Below are positions 15,966 through 24,190 of a stretch of DNA of 24,865 nucleotides, in pieces. Positions within the stretch are counted from its first letter, which is position 1; each line of letters starts with the position of its first letter. The notes beneath the pieces were generated by a model. The model made no database searches. It was not told the origin of the DNA and saw only the letters and a list, made by a program, of their open reading frames with translations. The stretch is from Bacteroidales bacterium (lineage in GTDB: Bacteria; Bacteroidota; Bacteroidia; Bacteroidales; JAADJA01). The position numbers were made by a program, and so were the translations under genes. The stretch spans positions 1 through 24,865 of the forward strand of contig JAIORT010000024.1 in NCBI GenBank assembly GCA_021107975.1. Reading direction: 5' to 3'.

Positions 15966-17255
15966 ATGAAGAAAGTATTAATAATTTCTCCGAATTTTCC
16001 GCCTATTAACGCAGCGGATATGCACAGGGTAAGGCAAAGCCTGCCATTTTTCGAAGATATGGGGTGGAAAGCAACTGTGCTTGCTGTTATTCCAAAATAT
16101 GTTGAAATGAGTGAAGACCCTGTCTTGTTGAATACTATACCTGAAGATAGTGATGTTGTGCGCATAAAAGCACTCAATTCAAAATGGACACGAAAATTCG
16201 GTCTCGGAAATATTGGTTACCGTTCATTATATTATTTTCTGCGTCGTGGAAACAAACTAATCAGGAAAAACAAATACGACCTGATATATTTTTCTACAAC
16301 AGCCTTTCCGGTGATGATATTAGGAAAATACTGGAAACGCAAATTCGGTATTCCATTTATCATTGATATGCAGGACCCGTGGCGTAATGATTTTTATTTG
16401 GATAAACCAAAGAACGAACGTCCTCCAAAATTCCGGATGGCATACAACATGGATAAATATATGGAAGCCACCACAATGAAAAAAGTTGATGGAATAGTTT
16501 CCGTTTCACCGGGTTATCCCAAAACCCTGATGGAAAGATATCAGAATATTACACCTGATATTTGCACTGTAATTCCCTTTGGAGGTGCAAAAGTTGATTT
16601 TGATATTCTTGACAAAATAGATTTGAAAAACAGCCTTTTTGACAAGAGTGATGATAAAATCAACTTTGCTTACATTGGAAGAGGCGGGCACGATATGAAT
16701 TTTGCATTAGGCGGAATATTTGCCGGTTTAAAAAAAGGACTGGATGAAAATCCCAATCTCTTTTCAAAAATACGTATGTATTTTATAGGAACCAGTTATG
16801 CTGCCGATGGCAAAGGATTAAAAACAATTGAACCTATTGCCAAAAAGCATGGAGTTGAAAAACAGGTTATAGAAATTACTAACCGCCTCCCCTATTTCGA
16901 AGCATTACAAGTTTTAAAAGATTCCGATATTCTTATTATTCCGGGTTCAACCGATACTAATTATACGGCATCAAAACTTTACCCTTATATTCTGGCATGT
17001 AAACCATTAATTGCAGTATTTAACGAAAACAGCAGTGTAGTTGAGATATTAAATAAAACCCGTGCCGGCGAATGTGTAACTTTTAAAAACGAGGAAACTG
17101 TTGAGCAGTTAAGTTACAGCGTGCTTAATACCTATAAGGAATATCTTAAAAAGATACCTTTTACCCCTGATACAGACTGGGAAGAATTTGAACCCTATTC
17201 GGCTCGCGAAGCCACACGTAAGCAAGTGGACTTTTTCAATAAAATTTTGAAATGA
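15966..17255 (+). CDS. Glycosyltransferase family 4-like protein
   Basis: A 429-residue GT-B protein. The N-terminus VLIISPNFPPINAADMHRVR (about 4-23) and IDMQDPWRND (133-142) are hallmarks of GT4-like proteins annotated as glycosyltransferases in capsule loci. The donor domain contains FAYIGRGG (234-241), MYFIGTSYAADGKGL (271-285), and SKLYPYILACKPLIAVF (336-352). There the conserved Glu after K-L-Y is Pro (P340), although ILACKPLIAV keeps the rest of the motif. It starts 13 nt after the previous stop and ends 12 nt before the next start, in a run of three GT4 genes. Donor sugar unknown. Confidence 0.83.
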   Translation: MKKVLIISPNFPPINAADMHRVRQSLPFFEDMGWKATVLAVIPKYVEMSEDPVLLNTIPEDSDVVRIKALNSKWTRKFGLGNIGYRSLYYFLRRGNKLIRKNKYDLIYFSTTAFPVMILGKYWKRKFGIPFIIDMQDPWRNDFYLDKPKNERPPKFRMAYNMDKYMEATTMKKVDGIVSVSPGYPKTLMERYQNITPDICTVIPFGGAKVDFDILDKIDLKNSLFDKSDDKINFAYIGRGGHDMNFALGGIFAGLKKGLDENPNLFSKIRMYFIGTSYAADGKGLKTIEPIAKKHGVEKQVIEITNRLPYFEALQVLKDSDILIIPGSTDTNYTASKLYPYILACKPLIAVFNENSSVVEILNKTRAGECVTFKNEETVEQLSYSVLNTYKEYLKKIPFTPDTDWEEFEPYSAREATRKQVDFFNKILK

Positions 17256-17267
17256 AAAATTAATTCA

Positions 17268-18434
17268 ATGGAGAAAAAAAAACTGGCAATTATAAGTTCT
17301 CACCCGATACAGTATAATGCACCTATGTTTGCGTTATTGGCAAAATCAGCGAGGTTGCAAATTAAAGTATTTTATACGTGGAGCCAAAGCCGTGAATCTC
17401 TTTTCGATAAAGACTTTGGTAAAACAATCGAATGGGATATTCCTCTGTTGGATGGTTATGATTATGAGTTTATAAAAAACATTGCCAAAGAGCCTGGACC
17501 ACAACATTTCAAAGGTATAATATGCCCGGATTTGATAGATGAAATTAAAAAATGGAAAGCCGAAGCATTGTTGATTTATGGATGGAATTACAAGGCACAC
17601 TATAAGGCAATGAAATATTTTAAAGGAAAAATCCCGGTTTATTTCAGGGGCGATTCAACCCTTTTGGATGAGACAGGCGGAATAAAACAAGTAATCAGAA
17701 GGCTTTTCCTGAAATGGGTGTACCGGAATACTGATAACGCTTTTTATGTTGGAGAAAACAATAAACAGTATTTTCTGAAACACGGTTTAAAAGAGAACCG
17801 TTTATTTTTTGCCCCTCATGCAATTGATAACAACAGGTTTTCTGATAGTACCGGAAAATATCAGGAAGAAGCAAACGAGTGGAGGACAGAGCTTGGAATT
17901 AAGCAAGATGATATTGTTGTTTTGTTTGTTGGAAAATTTGAATCGAAAAAGAATCCCCTGATTTTAATAAAAGCAGCAAAGAAATTAAAAAACGACAAAC
18001 TTCATTTTGTTTTTGTCGGAAATGGAAACCTGGAAGAAGAAATGAGAAAGGAATCAGAAGGAATGTCGAATATTCATTATTTACCATTCCAGAATCAAAG
18101 TAAGATGCCTGTTGTGTATTATCTTTCCGATATTCTTGCTTTGCCTTCACAAGGACCGGGAGAAACCTGGGGTTTGGTTGTGAATGAAGCTATGGCTTGT
18201 GAGCGTGCAATACTTGTAAGTAATAAAGCCGGTTGTGCAATCAACCTTGTCGAAAACGGGAAAAACGGATTTATATTCGAATCCGGTGATTTGAAGCAAT
18301 GTATTAGCTGTCTTGAAAAAATGTCGGTGGACAAATCAGTTGTTCAAAAAATGGGTTCATGCTCTAAGGAAATGATTGAAAAATGGTCGTTCGCTGAAAT
18401 TTGCAGAAATATTGAAAACAACTTGTTAGCATAA
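17268..18434 (+). CDS. Glycosyltransferase family 4 with intact E-x7-E motif
   Basis: A 388-residue GT-B enzyme expected to be retaining. It begins KLAIISSHPIQYNAPMF (5-21), a pattern seen in a widespread GT4 subgroup, and contains VYFRGDSTLLD (124-134) in the acceptor domain. The donor domain has VVLFVGKFESKKNP (217-230), FVFVGNGN (247-254), NIHYLPFQNQ (268-277) and SQGPGETWGLVVNEAMAC (294-311) with E299 and E307 forming E-x7-E. NGKNGFIFESGD follows. It is the best-conserved member of the three consecutive GT4 genes and comes just before the polymerase gene (20-nt gap). Confidence 0.9.
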   Translation: MEKKKLAIISSHPIQYNAPMFALLAKSARLQIKVFYTWSQSRESLFDKDFGKTIEWDIPLLDGYDYEFIKNIAKEPGPQHFKGIICPDLIDEIKKWKAEALLIYGWNYKAHYKAMKYFKGKIPVYFRGDSTLLDETGGIKQVIRRLFLKWVYRNTDNAFYVGENNKQYFLKHGLKENRLFFAPHAIDNNRFSDSTGKYQEEANEWRTELGIKQDDIVVLFVGKFESKKNPLILIKAAKKLKNDKLHFVFVGNGNLEEEMRKESEGMSNIHYLPFQNQSKMPVVYYLSDILALPSQGPGETWGLVVNEAMACERAILVSNKAGCAINLVENGKNGFIFESGDLKQCISCLEKMSVDKSVVQKMGSCSKEMIEKWSFAEICRNIENNLLA

Positions 18435-18454
18435 AAAACTATTTATAATTATTA

Positions 18455-19813
18455 ATGTATTTATCTCAAAAAAATATAGGGCTTCTAACAATAGCATTTT
18501 TGCTTTTCGCTTATTTTGAAGTGTTTACAGGCTTATATTTTGTGTCAGCGATAGGTGCATCTTTGTTTTTAATGATTTTTGTCAAGTTTGTCCAGGACCT
18601 CGGTAACAAAATTGAGGTTAGGGATTTAATTGTTTTTTTAGCTACTCTTCAATGGGTTGTCGGACCCATATTGGCTTATAATGTTTTACCAGCAGACGAG
18701 CTGTATTGGATGGATGTGGATGAGGCTACTTATATGAATTATGTTGTTCCCGGGTGTATTGCCCTGGTAATCGGCTTATATTTCCCTCTTTCCGAAGAAA
18801 GAATAATTGGCAAAGAGCAAATTGATAAAGTAAGAATATATTTGAAAGACAATAAATATCTTGGTTATATGCTGGTTGGAGTAGGATTGGCTGCAAGTTT
18901 TATTAGTGGCTATTTACCTGCCAGTTTGAGTTTTTTATTTTTTCTTTTGGGCAATTTGCAATTCATTGGCGTGTATTTAATACTATTTGGTGATTCAAAG
19001 TTTAAGTGGTTGCTTTTTGCCGGGCTGATGGGAATGGTAATAATGGGGTCTGTATTGCGGGGTATGTTTGGTCAATTGGTTTTGTGGCTCATGTTTTCTT
19101 TTTTAATTATTGCCTTTGTTGTAAAAATCCCCATGGTTGGAAAGGTTTTAATTCTTTCATTTGGTATGGTGTTGGTAATGCTGATACAATCGACTAAAGA
19201 TGAATACAGACAGGCAACATGGTATGCTTCAAGTTCACAAAGTAATTCTGCAATATACAAGGAACTTTTATTAGACCGATTAACTAACCCATCAAAAATG
19301 TTTGCCTCAGCACCTTTGGAAAATTTAGGTGCCAGGTTGAATCAGGGCTGGATTATTGCCAGAATTATGGGTCACATGCCAAAAAAACAATCTTTCGTAA
19401 AAGGAGAAACAATTGAAACTGCAATATATGCAGGCATCCTTCCCCGTGTTTTAGCTCCTCATAAAGCCAAAGCCGGTGGACGTGCCAATTTTGAACGATT
19501 TACCGGAACAGTACTCCCGGAAAGCACCAGTATGGATATTTCAGTTATTGGTGAAGGATATGCTAATTTTGGTGTATTTGGCGGTATTGTTTTTATGTTG
19601 ATAATCGGGTTGTTCTATAATTGGGTTATAATAAAAGTTATTAAAATTTCAAGGAACCATCCCACTTTGATTATTTGGCTCCCATTACTCTTTTTCCAGG
19701 TTATTAAAGCTGAAACAGATTTTGCTACTGTTTTTAATTATTTAACAAAAGCATCATTGATTACTTTTTTAGTATTCTGGGGATTTAATAAAGTATTAAA
19801 AATAAAAATGTAA
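18455..19813 (+). CDS. Multispanning O-antigen polymerase-like (Wzy-type) membrane protein
   Basis: A 452-residue integral inner-membrane protein with roughly 10-12 hydrophobic segments. One long polar stretch at about 247-365 is probably a periplasmic loop, containing ENLGARLNQGW (R294) and ILPRVLAPHKAKAGGR. After the loop comes SVIGEGYANFGVFGGIVF (363-380), a G-E-x-Y-x-N-F-G pattern common near the end of O-antigen or oligosaccharide-repeat-unit polymerases. Wzy proteins share little sequence, so the call rests on topology, this motif and position among glycosyltransferases. If right, it links lipid-borne repeat units at the periplasmic face. A ligase, or another membrane glycan enzyme, is the alternative. 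Its TAA overlaps the next ATG by one base (TAATG). Confidence 0.72.
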   Translation: MYLSQKNIGLLTIAFLLFAYFEVFTGLYFVSAIGASLFLMIFVKFVQDLGNKIEVRDLIVFLATLQWVVGPILAYNVLPADELYWMDVDEATYMNYVVPGCIALVIGLYFPLSEERIIGKEQIDKVRIYLKDNKYLGYMLVGVGLAASFISGYLPASLSFLFFLLGNLQFIGVYLILFGDSKFKWLLFAGLMGMVIMGSVLRGMFGQLVLWLMFSFLIIAFVVKIPMVGKVLILSFGMVLVMLIQSTKDEYRQATWYASSSQSNSAIYKELLLDRLTNPSKMFASAPLENLGARLNQGWIIARIMGHMPKKQSFVKGETIETAIYAGILPRVLAPHKAKAGGRANFERFTGTVLPESTSMDISVIGEGYANFGVFGGIVFMLIIGLFYNWVIIKVIKISRNHPTLIIWLPLLFFQVIKAETDFATVFNYLTKASLITFLVFWGFNKVLKIKM

Positions 19814-20814
19814 TGAAGATAAAGGTAGTTTACTTTTTCCGGAAGCCGTTTACTGATTATTTCAGTATTGAGGAACTGTTTAAATTCATTGAAACAAACC
19901 TCCCCGATAGTGTTGATTTTCAAAATTTTTATATGAAAAAAATGAGCACCGGTTTGTATAACAGGATTTACAACTGTTTTGAAGTTATATCAAAACAGGG
20001 TGAAATAAACCATATAACCGGTGATGTGCATTACATTTCATATTTTATGAAAAAAAACAAAACAGTACTTACTGTTCACGACCTTGTGCCGCTTACAAGT
20101 GGCGGTTATCTTAAACGGGCAATAATAAAATTCTTCTGGTACACCCTACCGGCAAAAAGAGTAAAATATATAACTGTAATTTCTGAATTTACAAAAGAAG
20201 AGCTGTTAAAGCATGTTAAAGTGAATCCTGAAAAAGTTATTGTAATTCACGATTGTGTTTCGCCTTTAATAAAATTTACTCCTAAAGAGTTTAATACAAA
20301 AAAACCTAATATTTTACAGGTTGGAACCGCACATAATAAAAACCTCGAAAATGTTATTCCGGCAATAAATGGCATGAATGTTAAACTTTCAATAATTGGT
20401 AATTTGAAAGAACATCAAAAGAAATTACTCGAAGAATACAAAATTGATTATGAAAACCATTTTAACCTGGATTATGAGGATGTGGTAAAACAATATCAAA
20501 AAGCTGACATGGTAGTCTTTACTTCAAAGTATGAAGGATTCGGGTTGCCAATTGTTGAGGCAAATGGTGTTGGCAGACCAATAATAACAAGTAATCTCGC
20601 CTCTATGCCTGAGGTTGCAGGAGATGCAGCTCTTATTATAGATCCGAATAAAATTGATGGAATAAGGGAAGCAATAAGAAAGATAATCAACGATGTTGAA
20701 TTTAGAAACGATTTAATTGAAAAGGGAAAACGAAATGTTGAGCGTTTCAAACCACGGGAGATTGCTCAAAAATATGCAGATCTTTATTATAAAATGATTT
20801 ATGAAATGAAATAA
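19813..20814 (+). CDS. Glycosyltransferase family 4 (mannosyltransferase-like)
   Basis: A 333-residue GT-B enzyme, short for GT4. Motifs are INHITGDVHYISYF (65-78), VLTVHDLVPL (85-94), YITVISEFTKEELLKH (119-134), NILQVGTAHNKNLENVI (166-182) and SKYEGFGLPIVEANGVGRPII (238-258) with E241 and E249. The H-D-L and I-S-E-F-T-K-E-E-L patterns are typical of the WbaZ/mannosyltransferase-like GT4 group, so a mannose donor is a reasonable but unproven guess. The start overlaps the stop of the polymerase gene by one base, which predicts translational coupling and a matched supply of both proteins. Confidence 0.91.
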   Translation: MKIKVVYFFRKPFTDYFSIEELFKFIETNLPDSVDFQNFYMKKMSTGLYNRIYNCFEVISKQGEINHITGDVHYISYFMKKNKTVLTVHDLVPLTSGGYLKRAIIKFFWYTLPAKRVKYITVISEFTKEELLKHVKVNPEKVIVIHDCVSPLIKFTPKEFNTKKPNILQVGTAHNKNLENVIPAINGMNVKLSIIGNLKEHQKKLLEEYKIDYENHFNLDYEDVVKQYQKADMVVFTSKYEGFGLPIVEANGVGRPIITSNLASMPEVAGDAALIIDPNKIDGIREAIRKIINDVEFRNDLIEKGKRNVERFKPREIAQKYADLYYKMIYEMK

Positions 20815-20827
20815 CAAATTAAATATA

Positions 20828-20849
20828 AAGGCTGAGGCTAAGGCTAAGG
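20828..20849 (+). repeat. Short intergenic hexanucleotide-period tract
   Basis: AAGG followed by CTGAGG, CTAAGG and CTAAGG makes a purine-rich 6-nt-period tract that fills most of the 43-nt gap between two GT4 genes. It matches in style the tract at 13646-13680. The AAGG units could serve as ribosome-binding sites for the ATG at 20858, but the spacing and repetition suggest slippage-derived DNA. Confidence 0.6.
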
Positions 20850-20857
20850 AATATTGT

Positions 20858-22006
20858 ATGAAAACAATTTTATCATTTATCGACTGGTATTTACCCGGCT
20901 ATAAAGCAGGCGGAACTTTAAAAGCATTTGCTAACCAGGTCTCGCATTTCGAAAACGATTATAAATTTAAAATAATTACCCGCAATACCGATTATTGTGA
21001 AACAGAACCATACAACAATGTTGATGGTGATAATTGGAATAACACCAAAAAAAATGTAGATATTTATTATTTCTCAGCAAAGAATACTAATATTCGAAAT
21101 TTCAAAAAGCTTGTCAGACAAACCGATTTTGACGTTGCTTATATTCATGGAGTTTATTCGTTCTGGTATTCCATTTTACCAATCTTTCTCGTGAAGAGAA
21201 AAAAGACGAAGCGTATTGTTGTTGTTGCTCATGGCATGTTTGGCACTCATGCAATATCAGTAAAAACAGGCAAGAAGAAACTTTTCGCGTTTTTAACTAA
21301 ATTAACCGGATTATACCGTAACGTTTATTTTCATGCAGCAAATAATGAAGAAGCTGATGACATTAGATCGGTAGTTGGAAAAAATACAAAGATAATTGTA
21401 GCTGAAGAATTACCGATGAAAATGAAGATGGACGAATGGGAGCTTAGAAAAAAGGAATGTGGAGAATTAAAGCTTGTTTCTATTGCCCGTATCTCACCGG
21501 AAAAAAACACAAAGTTTGCCATTGAATTATTAAAGGATTGTAAAAACGGAAATATTGTATATGATATTTACGGACCCGTATATAATGAAGGATATTGGGG
21601 TGAGTGCAAAGAGCTATTTGACCAGTTACCCTCAAATGTAAAAATTAATTATAAAGGAAGCATTCCCGGCGAAGAGGTATTAGATGCCCTGAGAAAGTAT
21701 CATTTTATGTTTTTACCAACAACAGGCGAAAATTTCGGACATACTATTCTTGAAAGTTTTATGGCATCAACACCTGTGATAATAAGTGATAAAACTCCCT
21801 GGCAAAATCTTGAGCAAAAAGGAACAGGCTGGGATATTTCCTTATCACAGAAAGATTTATTTGTCGAAAAATTAAATACAGCCGTCGAACTCGATCAGAA
21901 GCAATATGATTTATTATCACAAAATGCTTTGGAATATGCAAAGGAATTTGTTAATGATAAATCGTTGATTGAACAAAACAAAAGACTTTTTGAAGATGAA
22001 AAATAA
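20858..22006 (+). CDS. Glycosyltransferase family 4
   Basis: A 382-residue GT-B enzyme. The N-terminus ILSFIDWYLPGYKAGGTLKA (4-23) has the P-G-Y-K-A-G-G acceptor-domain pattern of a GT4 subgroup often found with WcaF-type acetyltransferases. Other motifs are YIHGVYSFW (95-103), VVVAHGMFGTHA (121-132), KLVSIARISPEKN (205-217), DIYGPVYNEGYW (236-247) and PTTGENFGHTILESFMAST (287-305) with E291 and E299. The last 11 nt overlap the downstream acetyltransferase gene, so the two are probably coupled. Donor not identified. Confidence 0.91.
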   Translation: MKTILSFIDWYLPGYKAGGTLKAFANQVSHFENDYKFKIITRNTDYCETEPYNNVDGDNWNNTKKNVDIYYFSAKNTNIRNFKKLVRQTDFDVAYIHGVYSFWYSILPIFLVKRKKTKRIVVVAHGMFGTHAISVKTGKKKLFAFLTKLTGLYRNVYFHAANNEEADDIRSVVGKNTKIIVAEELPMKMKMDEWELRKKECGELKLVSIARISPEKNTKFAIELLKDCKNGNIVYDIYGPVYNEGYWGECKELFDQLPSNVKINYKGSIPGEEVLDALRKYHFMFLPTTGENFGHTILESFMASTPVIISDKTPWQNLEQKGTGWDISLSQKDLFVEKLNTAVELDQKQYDLLSQNALEYAKEFVNDKSLIEQNKRLFEDEK

Positions 22007-22550
22007 AACAGATTTATCGGTTTATACTACCGGGAATTTTGAAGTTGGCGCCGGGATATTAAAACGTCTATTATGGTATTTTATCAATATACTATTTTTT
22101 ATGAACCCGCTCAACCTGATAAGCTCATTAAAAGTTCTGTTATTAAAAATATTTGGAGCAAAGATTGGAAAAGGGGTAAATATTAAACCTGCCGTAAATA
22201 TAAAATACCCATGGAAATTAACTATTGGAGATTATTCATGGATAGGTGAAAAAGCATGGATCGACAATCTAAGCGATGTGAAAATCGGTAGCAATTGTTG
22301 TATATCGCAAGGTGCGATGTTGCTTAGCGGGAATCATAATTTTACAAAAACCTCTTTCGATTTAATGGTTAAAGAAATAATACTTGAGGATGGTGCATGG
22401 ATTGGGGCACATAGTATAGTTTGTCCGGGGGTTATCTGTCGTTCTCATTCGGTTCTAACTGTAAATTCAGTTGCAACAAAAAATATGGATGAATATTCCA
22501 TTTACCAGGGAAACCCTGCTAAGAAAGTAAAAGACAGAGAAATTTTATAA
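21996..22550 (+). CDS. wcaF: WcaF-like polysaccharide O-acetyltransferase
   Basis: A 184-residue left-handed beta-helix acetyltransferase close in layout and length to colanic-acid WcaF. After a membrane-proximal helix (about 21-52) comes FGAKIGKGVNIKPAVNIKYP (53-72), then WKLTIGDYSWIG, an active-site-type SGNHNF (111-116, H114), GAWIGAHSIVCPGV (133-146) and the final QGNPAKKV (171-178). It should move acetyl from acetyl-CoA to a hydroxyl of the repeat unit. ATG 21996 is preferred to an open-frame TTG at 21969 because it gives the usual family length; it overlaps the upstream glycosyltransferase by 11 nt. It may pair functionally with the neighbouring GT2, as in colanic-type loci. Confidence 0.92.
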   Translation: MKNKTDLSVYTTGNFEVGAGILKRLLWYFINILFFMNPLNLISSLKVLLLKIFGAKIGKGVNIKPAVNIKYPWKLTIGDYSWIGEKAWIDNLSDVKIGSNCCISQGAMLLSGNHNFTKTSFDLMVKEIILEDGAWIGAHSIVCPGVICRSHSVLTVNSVATKNMDEYSIYQGNPAKKVKDREIL

Positions 22551-22564
22551 GAAAAAAATACAAA

Positions 22565-23311
22565 ATGAAGGTATCAATAATTACCATTGCGTATAACAGT
22601 GAGAACTCAATATCAGATGCAATAAATTCGGTATTATCCCAAACTTATCCCAACATAGAATATATAATTGTGGATGGGAAGTCGAAGGATAAAACAGTTG
22701 AAATTGTAAAATCTTATGGGAATAAAATAAGCAAGTTTGTAAGCGAACCCGATAAAGGCATTTATGATGCTTTAAATAAGGGTATCGAAATGGCAAGTGG
22801 GGATGTGGTTGGCTTTATGCACTCCGATGATCTTTTTGCTGATGAACATGTTATAGAGAAAGTTGCCAAATTATTTAAAGAAAAAGATGTTGACTCGATT
22901 TATGGCGATTTGAATTATGTTTTTAAAAACGACACAAATAAAATCCTCAGATATTGGAAATCGGACGAATTTACGTTAAGCAGGCTGAAGTTTGGTTGGA
23001 TGCCACCCCACCCTACCTTTTATGTAAAACGGAAAATCTATGAAAAATATGGAGGCTTTGATATTGATTTTAAAATATCCTCTGATTATGATTCAATGCT
23101 GAGGTTTCTTGGAAAGTATAAAATAAGTACAGCATATTTGCCTGAAGTAATGATAAAAATGCGGGTCGGAGGTGCAAGCAACAGAAGCCTGAAAAACATC
23201 ATCCAAAAATCAACAGAAGATTTCAGGGCGATCAGAAAAAATAAATTTGGGAATATTTTCACCCTGATATTTAAAAATCTAAGAAAAGTTAAACAATTTT
23301 TCGAAAAGTAA
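22565..23311 (+). CDS. Glycosyltransferase family 2 (WcaA/WcaE-like)
   Basis: A 248-residue GT-A enzyme of the compact type common beside wcaF genes. Motifs are VSIITIAYNSENSI (3-16), IIVDGKSKDKT (34-44), SEPDKGIYDALNKGI (60-74), the metal site GFMHSDD (83-89) and SSDYDSMLRF (172-181). The S-E-x-D-x-G-I-Y-D-A-x-N-K-G pattern is characteristic of this WcaA-like subgroup. It follows wcaF by 14 nt and its codon use and AT richness look like those of its neighbours. Donor unknown. Confidence 0.91.
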   Translation: MKVSIITIAYNSENSISDAINSVLSQTYPNIEYIIVDGKSKDKTVEIVKSYGNKISKFVSEPDKGIYDALNKGIEMASGDVVGFMHSDDLFADEHVIEKVAKLFKEKDVDSIYGDLNYVFKNDTNKILRYWKSDEFTLSRLKFGWMPPHPTFYVKRKIYEKYGGFDIDFKISSDYDSMLRFLGKYKISTAYLPEVMIKMRVGGASNRSLKNIIQKSTEDFRAIRKNKFGNIFTLIFKNLRKVKQFFEK

Positions 23312-23353
23312 TTATTAAGAAAAGTTGAATCAGGAATTGAGCAAAGGTGAATT

Positions 23354-24190
23354 ATGGACAAAAAAATTCTGATCGCAATACCGGCTTTTAATGAAGAAAA
23401 GAAAATTTCTACTGTTCTTGAAAAAATATATGATTTCAGGGATCAAACCATAATTGTTGATGATGGCAGTTTGGATAGCACACCTGATCTCATAAAAAAA
23501 CTGGGATTCACCCTTATAACCCATAAAACAAATTCCGGTTTAACCAAAGCATACAAAACAATTTACAAATATGCAAATAAGCATAATTACACCCACATAA
23601 TTTATTTGGATAGTGACGGACAACACGATAGTGCTTTTATTAATGAGTTCATTGAAAAGTTAGAACATTATGATTTTGTTATAGGCAACAGGTTTCATAA
23701 TGTTAATGATATACCAAAAATGAAAATAGCTTCAAATTTATTTGCTTCTTTATTGTTTAAAAAAATATCGGGAATAACGCTGCCGGATGTTGCATGTGGT
23801 TTCAGAGGGTTAAAAACTTCAATATGTTTTTCCGGTTTCAATTTATCTTCTTTTGATATTATTTATGAAATACTTTTCAGACATATTTTATTAAAAATAA
23901 AGATAGGCTATGTAAACATACCCTGTATTTACCCTAAGAACATTAAATTATCAACAAATATTAAGGAAATAATAAGCCTTATTAAAGCAGCACAACAATA
24001 TTCCATTATGCCTGAACTGGAATATATTCTAGGTCAGGTTGCAAAAAAGGAGGACTTTTCAGTTAATTTTTTTGATTTTGATTTTAATGCTAAATTTTTA
24101 TACCCGGCAAGCTATATTTTTCAAACCGATTATGAAAAAGCTAAAAGGTTCTATAAATCACGACTAAATGTAAATTATGGGATCAGTTGA
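23354..24190 (+). CDS. GT2 resembling polyprenyl-/dolichyl-phosphate sugar synthases, with C-terminal extension
   Basis: A 278-residue GT-A protein like the soluble DPM1-type enzymes that put one sugar on a polyprenyl phosphate. Motifs are IAIPAFNEEKKI (7-18), IIVDDGSLDST (33-43), the metal site LDSDGQHD (85-92), FVIGNRF (108-114), DVACGFRGLK (145-154) and YVNIPCIYP (186-194). The canonical enzyme is about 230-240 residues. Here about 60 further residues (216-278) contain an acidic/aromatic patch (NFFDFDFNAKFLYP) that I do not recognise. No C-terminal membrane helices are present. An AAAGG lies 6 nt before the ATG. Its last 14 nt overlap a cis-prenyltransferase homologue, a context that supports a polyprenyl-linked substrate. 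Confidence 0.85.
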   Translation: MDKKILIAIPAFNEEKKISTVLEKIYDFRDQTIIVDDGSLDSTPDLIKKLGFTLITHKTNSGLTKAYKTIYKYANKHNYTHIIYLDSDGQHDSAFINEFIEKLEHYDFVIGNRFHNVNDIPKMKIASNLFASLLFKKISGITLPDVACGFRGLKTSICFSGFNLSSFDIIYEILFRHILLKIKIGYVNIPCIYPKNIKLSTNIKEIISLIKAAQQYSIMPELEYILGQVAKKEDFSVNFFDFDFNAKFLYPASYIFQTDYEKAKRFYKSRLNVNYGIS

